Below the pieces are notes generated by a model, which saw nothing but the letters and a program-made list of their open reading frames with translations, was not told where the DNA came from and searched no databases. This document shows, one piece after another, positions 1 to 5,154 of a stretch of 5,154 nucleotides of DNA (position 1 is its first letter; each line of letters opens with the position of its first letter). Source of the stretch: Methylococcaceae bacterium (lineage in GTDB: Bacteria; Pseudomonadota; Gammaproteobacteria; Methylococcales; Methylomonadaceae); contig CANNLO010000354.1 of the NCBI GenBank assembly GCA_947505055.1, forward strand, positions 1 through 5,154, read 5' to 3'. The position numbers and the translations under genes were made by a program.

Positions 1-1883
1 AAGTATTGCCCATTTCCTTGGAATTACTATGGGAACCACTGAATCCGGAAGTGCTGTTACAGTTGCTAATGCATCCTGTTGGTTTGTTGCCTGGCAGAAT
101 TCGCCATCCACTAGCCAGTGTGGTGTCCGGTGCGCCTGGTATAGGTGGTGAACAATGGCGGCAGACTTTAACCGACCTATTGGAAAAAGAAAAAGACAGA
201 AAGAATTACAGCGATGATCGCTTTAAACAACTACAAGCTGATCTTGAGTATTGGTTTTCTTGTGATCGATATACGCCTGTGGAAGGCTTGCCAATTGATG
301 TAGCCGTAAAACGTATATTAAAAGTGTCAAGTTGGTTGGCGCAACAGCAATCGCGGGTGGAGGATGAGGCAATGCGTGCCCTATTTGGTGCTGCTTACAG
401 TCAGGCCAGTGAACTAGGTAGTGCTTTATGCGCTTTGTTAGCTGACGGCACTACACACATTAAACCAGAACAACTGCGTTATTTATTAAGTCAATTAACG
501 GGTGCAGGAACGGGTATTGTTGATCAGTACGCGGAATGCATTCCAGGCCAATCGCAATGGTTAGTCGGTGCCACCCAACCGGACAGTTTCAATCAAGCCG
601 TCAATACTGTTGTCTGGTGGGATTTACAGGCGACTCCTACTCAAGCAACTTATCCTTGGTCACGACTGGAGTTAAAGCAATTAAATGAGCAAGGCGTATT
701 GTTGCCAGATCTTGATCAACAGCTACAAAGGCAAGCCTTAAGTTGGTTAAAACCCATCAATGCAGCCCAAGAACGGTTGATTATCGTTTTGCATGAAAGT
801 GACGAAGCCCATCATCCCTTATGGGACCAACTCTGTAGTTGTTTAAAGAACTGGCAGGAAATTAAGGTGGAAGAAAGCGTCTTGGATGCGAATGCTATCA
901 GTGCATTCAATAATCTTTTATCTGTTCAGAGCACCCATACGCCATTGTCTGGTTTAAGCCGTTGGTGGAAACTGGATTCAGGTGTGGCGCTGGGTAAACG
1001 TGATAAGGAGTCCTATTCTAGCCTGGAGAGTTTCTTTTACAGCCCTTATCAGTGGGTATTGCGATACAAAGCTCGCCTGACAGCCGGTACCTTGCAATCC
1101 TTGAGTGACGGAAATTTATTAAAAGGTACTCTGGTGCATCATCTGTATGAGCGTTATTTCAATACTCATACCATCGTATTGACCACAGGAAAATACCAGG
1201 AAGTCGATGTGAATCTCTGGTTTGACCAAGCTATCAGTTCCTTGCTGGCCGAAGAAGGTGCGGTGTTGTTGCAGCCTGGAAGATTGGTAGAGAAGGAACA
1301 ATTTATCACGACCACTCGAAAATCGTTACATGCCTTGATTCATCAGTTACAAGCTGCAAAAGTGGTGCATGTGGAAATTGAGTTGGCTCAGGAAGCTGCA
1401 TTCTTTGGCGGTAATCTGGGTGGCTATATCGATATGAAAGTTACCAATGATCAAGGTAAGGAAGCCGTGATTGATATTAAATGGGGCGGTGCAAACTATC
1501 GTAAAACGAGTCTAAAAGAAAATAAACATCTGCAATTGGTGACTTACTCCTATCTGAGGAATAAAAACAGTGCCACAAAGCAATGGTTGCCAGTTGCTTA
1601 TTTTATTATCGATGGTGGCGTAATACTTGCTCAGAATACTGATTATTTTCCTGAAGCGATTGAGATCAAGCCTAATGGTGATGAAAATCATGCCGTCATC
1701 TGGCAAAAGATGCAAAAAACCTGGGAGTGGCGACGTAAACAAATTGATAGTGGTTTGATCGAAGTTACTGTTAGCGGGACTGAAGCTGATTCTGTATCAA
1801 GTCCTGGTGAAGATGCACTGGATATTCCGGAAACCAGCGATCATTTTAACGATTACAAAGTTCTGACGGGTTGGGGAGCATAA
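1..1883 (+). CDS. AddB-like PD-(D/E)XK nuclease subunit of a helicase/nuclease (5' end missing)
   Basis: This is probably the AddB-like partner of the helicase encoded just downstream, a cytoplasmic subunit that would hold the separated DNA strands and cut one of them. Residues are numbered from the TTG codon at position 6. That TTG is not a credible start: the frame is open to the window edge and the protein begins inside a conserved region, so the gene is 5'-truncated. Residues 1-60 (with APGIGGEQW at 43-51) and about 200-265 resemble the AddB/RecC helicase-fold core. No Walker motif or arginine-finger motif is visible, so this part looks structural. Residues 338-580 form a RecB-type nuclease: GTLVH with H378, GYIDMK with D476, VIDIK with D490 and K492, and QLVTY with Q510 and Y514. 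All expected catalytic positions are present. The cysteine of the usual AddB CPF motif is replaced (SPY, 346-348), and no cysteine occurs after residue 279, so the AddB iron-sulphur cluster is absent. The family call is firm; a specific addB orthology is not claimed. Confidence 0.85.
   Translation, partial: VLPISLELLWEPLNPEVLLQLLMHPVGLLPGRIRHPLASVVSGAPGIGGEQWRQTLTDLLEKEKDRKNYSDDRFKQLQADLEYWFSCDRYTPVEGLPIDVAVKRILKVSSWLAQQQSRVEDEAMRALFGAAYSQASELGSALCALLADGTTHIKPEQLRYLLSQLTGAGTGIVDQYAECIPGQSQWLVGATQPDSFNQAVNTVVWWDLQATPTQATYPWSRLELKQLNEQGVLLPDLDQQLQRQALSWLKPINAAQERLIIVLHESDEAHHPLWDQLCSCLKNWQEIKVEESVLDANAISAFNNLLSVQSTHTPLSGLSRWWKLDSGVALGKRDKESYSSLESFFYSPYQWVLRYKARLTAGTLQSLSDGNLLKGTLVHHLYERYFNTHTIVLTTGKYQEVDVNLWFDQAISSLLAEEGAVLLQPGRLVEKEQFITTTRKSLHALIHQLQAAKVVHVEIELAQEAAFFGGNLGGYIDMKVTNDQGKEAVIDIKWGGANYRKTSLKENKHLQLVTYSYLRNKNSATKQWLPVAYFIIDGGVILAQNTDYFPEAIEIKPNGDENHAVIWQKMQKTWEWRRKQIDSGLIEVTVSGTEADSVSSPGEDALDIPETSDHFNDYKVLTGWGA
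1873..1878 (+). promoter_or_regulatory. Ribosome binding site of the AddA-like helicase gene
   Basis: A GGGGAG purine run lies inside the last codons of the AddB-like gene, 7 bases before the ATG at 1886 and 10 before the ATG at 1889. It decides the start: the upstream in-frame TTG (1871) would have this site inside its coding sequence. Because ribosomes finishing the upstream gene pass over it and stop at 1881-1883, translational coupling is likely, which would help keep the two subunits in balance. Confidence 0.75.
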
Positions 1884-1885
1884 AA

Positions 1886-4800
1886 ATGATGGAACATATT
1901 ACTTTTATCAGCGCTGGAGCGGGCAGCGGTAAAACATATCGGTTGGCAAGTGATCTGGAAAAAATCCTGACCGGAGAAAATGCGGCTAAACCGTCTGGCG
2001 TGATCGGCACTACTTTTACTAAATTGGCCGCAGGTGAGTTAAGAGAACGAGTCAGACAACGCCTGAATGAACGCGGATTCACTCAGATTGCCAACCAAAT
2101 GAGCCAGGCCATGCTAGGTACCGTTAACGGTGTCTGTGGGCAGTTATTAACGCGCTTTGCTTTTGAAGCTGGTTTATCACCCCATCTCAAAGTGGTTGAA
2201 GAAGCCGAAGCCAGACATTTATTTAGTCTTGCAGTCGAACAGGCGCTGACGGTACAAACCGTTCAAGAGATGAATGCATTGGCTTATAGATTGGGTCAGG
2301 AAGATTGGAAAGGCGTCATTAAGACAATAGTTAATACCGCCAGAGCCAATAATCAGTCTGTAGCACAGATTAAAAGTAGTGGAGCAATCAGTGCCGATTC
2401 TTTACTGGCGTTCTTTCCAAAAGTAACTAAAACCGATATTGACACCAAATTATATAAAGCCGTGGAAGCGGCTATTATTCTGATAAAAGATAATATTGAT
2501 AAAGGTATTGATACAACTAAAGGTACAAAAGCGTATTTGGAAATGTTGCAGGGTTTTATTGCGCCTATTAAGCAACATAATTTGGCTTGGTCGAGTTGGG
2601 TGAAATTATCAAAGGAATCTACTACAAACAATAGTCAAATTGCCTCTGATGCAGTGCAACATGTTGCGGCTGATTTTGAAAAACATCCTCGTTTACATGC
2701 TGATATTAGACAATATTGCGAACATATTTTTAGTATTGCCGCATCCGCATTGGCTGAGTTTCAGGAATACAAAAAAAGTCGTGGGTTAATCGATTTTACC
2801 GACCAAGAACACTTACTTTATGAGGCCTTGGCGAATCCCGTCGTACAGGGCGTCTTATTGGATGAGCTGGACCTGCTGATGGTTGATGAGTTTCAGGATA
2901 CCAGTCCTATGCAACTCGCGCTGTTCTTGCGTTTGGCAAAGCTTGCCAAAAAGGTCATTTGGGTCGGTGATGTAAAGCAGGCAATTTATGGGTTTAGAGG
3001 TTCTGATCCAGAACTGATGCAAGCCATTCTTAAATATTTGGAAGCCAATGGCGGCAGGACTGAAGTACTGGATACTTCATGGCGGTCGCGATCCGAACTG
3101 GTTAGCTATGTCAATGAAGTATTTGTACCGGCTTTTGCTAATACCTTGCCCAAAGATCGGGTTGCACTGAAACCCAAACCAGATAGTAAAAATTTGGCAC
3201 AAACAGCTGTTGAGCACTGGCAGTTAGTGGGTAGCAATAAAGAAAAACGTGCACTGGCGTTAGCGAAAGGCGTGCAAGAGTTCATAGTCAGTAATTATCA
3301 GTTGATTGATAAAGAGAGTGGTCAACTCAGAACTGCCCACTACGGCGATGTAGCCATTTTATGCCGTACCCATGCCAATTTGGCTGAAATTGCTGACGCG
3401 CTGTCAGCCTTCAATATCCCCATCAGCCGCAGTCAAACCGGCTTATTGAATACGCCGGAAGCTGCCTTAGTGCTGGCTGCGATGCGTTATCTTGTAGATC
3501 CATCCGATAGCTTGGCAACTGCCGAAATTATTTGTTTAACCCAAGGAGAAACGCCTGAAAATTGGCTACAATCACGTTTGGATTATCTTGCTCTTGATCT
3601 AAAACAGGGCAAATGGGGTGATGATATTCCCTTGCTTAATACACTAGCTAAGCAAAGGATACGGGTTCAGTATTTAACCCCATCGGAAGTAATGAGCCAG
3701 GCGATTCATTCCGCCGATATTCGCCGCGTGGTCTTAAACTGGCAAACCGATACTAGACGAGCTAAACAGCGCCTATTAAATGTTGAACAATTATTAGAGT
3801 TTGCCGAGTCCTATGAAAATTTATGCGGTAATGAAGGCCATGTTGCGACGGTGACTGGCTTATTGTTGTGGCTGAGCCAATTGGCTGAAGACGAAGAAGA
3901 TTCACAATCTGCCAATACTCAGACCAATGCAGTTCAGTTGCTAACCCATCACGGTGCAAAAGGGCTGGAATGGCCGGTAGTGATTGCACTTGATCTGGAA
4001 GCCCATATCAATAGCAATTTGTGGGGCTTATCAGTTAAAGCAGATAATGATAACCTGGACATCACTCAACCGTTACAAGGCCGAAGTTTGCAATATTGGC
4101 TATGGCCATTTGGTAAACAGGCCAAAGGAATTACGGTCAAAGAGCAGGTTGAACAATCAGATCATGGTAAGGCTGAACAATACCGTGCTCAGGAAGAAGC
4201 CAAAAGATTGCTTTATGTCAGCCTGACGCGTCCAAGGGATTGCTTAATTGTCCCCTTAAAGGATACCAAAGGCGAATGGCTAAATAGCTTGGCTGCCGAC
4301 TGGATGTTGCCAAACAATAAGAACGATAAAGAATTGCTCTTGCCGGTAAGCAAATCAAAAATTCCGGTGGCATTTAAAATACTGTCACAGGATGAAGCAC
4401 CTGAAATTGCATCAACACAACAGCAGGGTCCACATTGGTTTGAAAATATAACGCCTATTCAAATCAAATTACCTGCAAAACTGTCTCCTTCCTCAGTGCC
4501 CCCATTGGAAAGTGCCAGTATTAGTGAAACAATTATCTTGGGTGACAGAATCAGTCTGCAAGGTACACCCGAAATGGCAAACTTGGGCGAAGCCATTCAT
4601 GCATTAATCGCCACTCATATTATTAACAATCCAGCTGAACCAAAAATATTGGCTGAACAGGTGCTCAGTAGCTACGACGTAACAGATAATATTAGTGTTG
4701 AAGATGCCTTAATCTGCGTAACACGGTTCAAACAGTTTATTGATCACAATCTTAAAGCTATATCCACCCAGGTTGAATACCCGATTGAATATCAACTCCC

Positions 4801-5038
4801 CAACGGTCAAACGGCCAGTGGCTGGATTGATGCTTTAGTCGAAACCGAACAGGGCTATATTATTGTTGATCACAAATCTAATCCCCAGTCGAAGGCAAAT
4901 CAGCAAGAAGTGGCATTAAAATATTCAGGTCAATTGGCACTCTATAAAGCAGCGGTGGAAGCGGCTACAGATAAGACTGTTGTTGGCTGCTGGATTCATT
5001 TTGCGGTGACGGGTGGGGCTTTGATGATTAATTTATGA
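1886..5038 (+). CDS. AddA/RecB-like UvrD-family helicase with C-terminal PD-(D/E)XK nuclease
   Basis: This is a complete 1050-residue ATP-driven DNA helicase fused to a nuclease, the motor subunit of an AddAB-like complex acting on broken DNA ends. Numbering is from the ATG at 1886. The SF1A motifs appear in order: Walker A GAGSGKT (11-17, K16); Ia FTKLAAGELRERV (44-56); Ic GTVNGVCGQLL (78-88); Walker B VDEFQDTSP (333-341, D334, E335); III GDVKQAIYGFRG (361-372); IV DTSWRSRSEL (396-405); V THHGAKGLEWPVV (687-699); VI RLLYVSLTRPRD (774-785, R782). The nuclease domain (about 895-1045) has GEAIH (H905), GWIDAL (D982), VDHK (D995, K997) and GQLALY (Q1016, Y1020), all the metal-binding and QxxxY positions of RecB nucleases. 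The ATG at 1886 is chosen because it lies 7 bases after a GGGGAG site; the upstream in-frame TTG at 1871 lies before that site, and the adjacent ATG at 1889 is a minor alternative. The protein is shorter than typical AddA (about 1150-1240 residues). It starts two bases after the AddB-like stop, so the two are co-transcribed and probably translationally coupled. Confidence 0.92.
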   Translation: MMEHITFISAGAGSGKTYRLASDLEKILTGENAAKPSGVIGTTFTKLAAGELRERVRQRLNERGFTQIANQMSQAMLGTVNGVCGQLLTRFAFEAGLSPHLKVVEEAEARHLFSLAVEQALTVQTVQEMNALAYRLGQEDWKGVIKTIVNTARANNQSVAQIKSSGAISADSLLAFFPKVTKTDIDTKLYKAVEAAIILIKDNIDKGIDTTKGTKAYLEMLQGFIAPIKQHNLAWSSWVKLSKESTTNNSQIASDAVQHVAADFEKHPRLHADIRQYCEHIFSIAASALAEFQEYKKSRGLIDFTDQEHLLYEALANPVVQGVLLDELDLLMVDEFQDTSPMQLALFLRLAKLAKKVIWVGDVKQAIYGFRGSDPELMQAILKYLEANGGRTEVLDTSWRSRSELVSYVNEVFVPAFANTLPKDRVALKPKPDSKNLAQTAVEHWQLVGSNKEKRALALAKGVQEFIVSNYQLIDKESGQLRTAHYGDVAILCRTHANLAEIADALSAFNIPISRSQTGLLNTPEAALVLAAMRYLVDPSDSLATAEIICLTQGETPENWLQSRLDYLALDLKQGKWGDDIPLLNTLAKQRIRVQYLTPSEVMSQAIHSADIRRVVLNWQTDTRRAKQRLLNVEQLLEFAESYENLCGNEGHVATVTGLLLWLSQLAEDEEDSQSANTQTNAVQLLTHHGAKGLEWPVVIALDLEAHINSNLWGLSVKADNDNLDITQPLQGRSLQYWLWPFGKQAKGITVKEQVEQSDHGKAEQYRAQEEAKRLLYVSLTRPRDCLIVPLKDTKGEWLNSLAADWMLPNNKNDKELLLPVSKSKIPVAFKILSQDEAPEIASTQQQGPHWFENITPIQIKLPAKLSPSSVPPLESASISETIILGDRISLQGTPEMANLGEAIHALIATHIINNPAEPKILAEQVLSSYDVTDNISVEDALICVTRFKQFIDHNLKAISTQVEYPIEYQLPNGQTASGWIDALVETEQGYIIVDHKSNPQSKANQQEVALKYSGQLALYKAAVEAATDKTVVGCWIHFAVTGGALMINL

Positions 5039-5074
5039 TTTTTTATATTTTTGAGAAACTTCTGTCTGGGGACT

Positions 5075-5080
5075 GGAGAG
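5075..5080 (+). promoter_or_regulatory. Ribosome binding site of a third, partial gene
   Basis: A GGAGAG motif is followed by 7 bases and then the TTG at 5088. It is the only good Shine-Dalgarno site in the 49-base gap (5039-5087) after the AddA-like stop. That gap is AT-rich near its start and shows no stem-loop followed by a T-run, so no terminator is called and the downstream gene is probably in the same operon. Confidence 0.6.
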
Positions 5081-5087
5081 TTAAAAA

Positions 5088-5154
5088 TTGAAAATCATTG
5101 AAAGTCTATGGCAGACAATCAGTGAAGTAGTTATGGGAAACAACAAAAGAAGGG
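5088..5154 (+). CDS. Start of a third operon gene, unidentified (3' end missing)
   Basis: Only 22 codons plus one base are visible, beginning LKIIESLWQ (the first residue would be read as Met at a TTG start) and ending in a basic NNKRR stretch. The frame is open to the window edge. Support for a real gene is the GGAGAG site 7 bases upstream, a location just after and on the same strand as the AddA-like gene, and an in-frame TAA at 5082-5084 that prevents any start further upstream. An in-frame ATG at 5133 is an alternative start but has only a weak purine stretch before it. The fragment is too short to assign a family, and no function is proposed. If it is a conserved neighbour, it would be the third component of the module. 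Confidence 0.55.
   Translation, partial: MKIIESLWQTISEVVMGNNKRR

Noticed and set aside
6..8. TTG as the start codon of the AddB-like gene
   Set aside because: The frame is open to the left edge, no ribosome binding site can be seen, and the protein starts within a conserved family region. This is a window-edge artefact.
1871..1873. TTG as the start of the AddA-like gene, giving 1055 residues and an overlap with the upstream gene
   Set aside because: The GGGGAG site at 1873-1878 is correctly spaced for the ATG at 1886 instead, and homologous helicases begin only a few residues before the Walker A motif.
1119..3989. Minus-strand open frames of 60-92 codons at 1119-1301, 1512-1742, 1846-2082, 2353-2631 and 3762-3989
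   Set aside because: All lie opposite strongly supported conserved coding sequence, show no recognisable domain, and have no operon context.
3984..4226. Plus-strand 80-codon open frame in another phase
   Set aside because: It lies wholly within the helicase gene across the region between motifs V and VI, and it has no family resemblance. It is a shadow of the real frame.
5039..5087. Terminator or promoter in the gap after the helicase gene
   Set aside because: The T-rich run just after the stop has no stem-loop before it. The TTGAGA at 5051-5056 has no -10-like hexamer at the right distance.
5108..5125. ATG at 5108 as the start of the third gene
   Set aside because: It reaches a TGA after five codons, whereas the TTG frame at 5088 stays open to the window end and has the better-spaced ribosome binding site.

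Overview
This window is a piece of a bacterial operon, all on the + strand and densely packed. It encodes a two-subunit DNA-end-processing helicase/nuclease of the AddAB (RecBCD-like) type. No RNA gene, CRISPR array, insertion sequence or long repeat is visible. The host cannot be fixed from sequence alone. The Shine-Dalgarno sites, the compact gene order and the moderate GC (about 47% in a hand-counted coding line) fit a Gram-negative bacterium, and a gammaproteobacterium would be a reasonable guess with low confidence.

Layout. Positions 1-1883 hold the 3' part of an AddB-like gene. It is cut by the window edge and is probably missing a few hundred N-terminal residues. It shows an AddB/RecC-like helicase-fold region without recognisable motor motifs, then a complete RecB-family PD-(D/E)XK nuclease domain. 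Two bases after its stop, at 1886, a complete 1050-residue AddA-like gene begins. It has an intact superfamily 1A (UvrD/RecB-type) helicase and a second intact PD-(D/E)XK nuclease at its C-terminus. After a 49-base gap with no terminator, a third gene appears to start at a TTG at 5088 behind a strong ribosome binding site. Only its first 22 codons are inside the window and its product is not recognisable.

How they work together. In known AddAB enzymes one active UvrD-type motor (AddA) drives the complex along duplex DNA from a broken end, and the two nuclease domains cut the two separated strands. The pair here keeps that plan: one visible motor and two nuclease sites with complete metal-binding residues. 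It differs from textbook AddAB in three ways. The AddB-like subunit has no cysteines from which to build the AddB iron-sulphur staple, the AddA-like subunit is short, and some motor motifs are altered. This suggests a divergent, perhaps accessory (repair or anti-phage) lineage rather than the housekeeping recombination enzyme. That role is inference, and the flanking genes outside the window would decide it.
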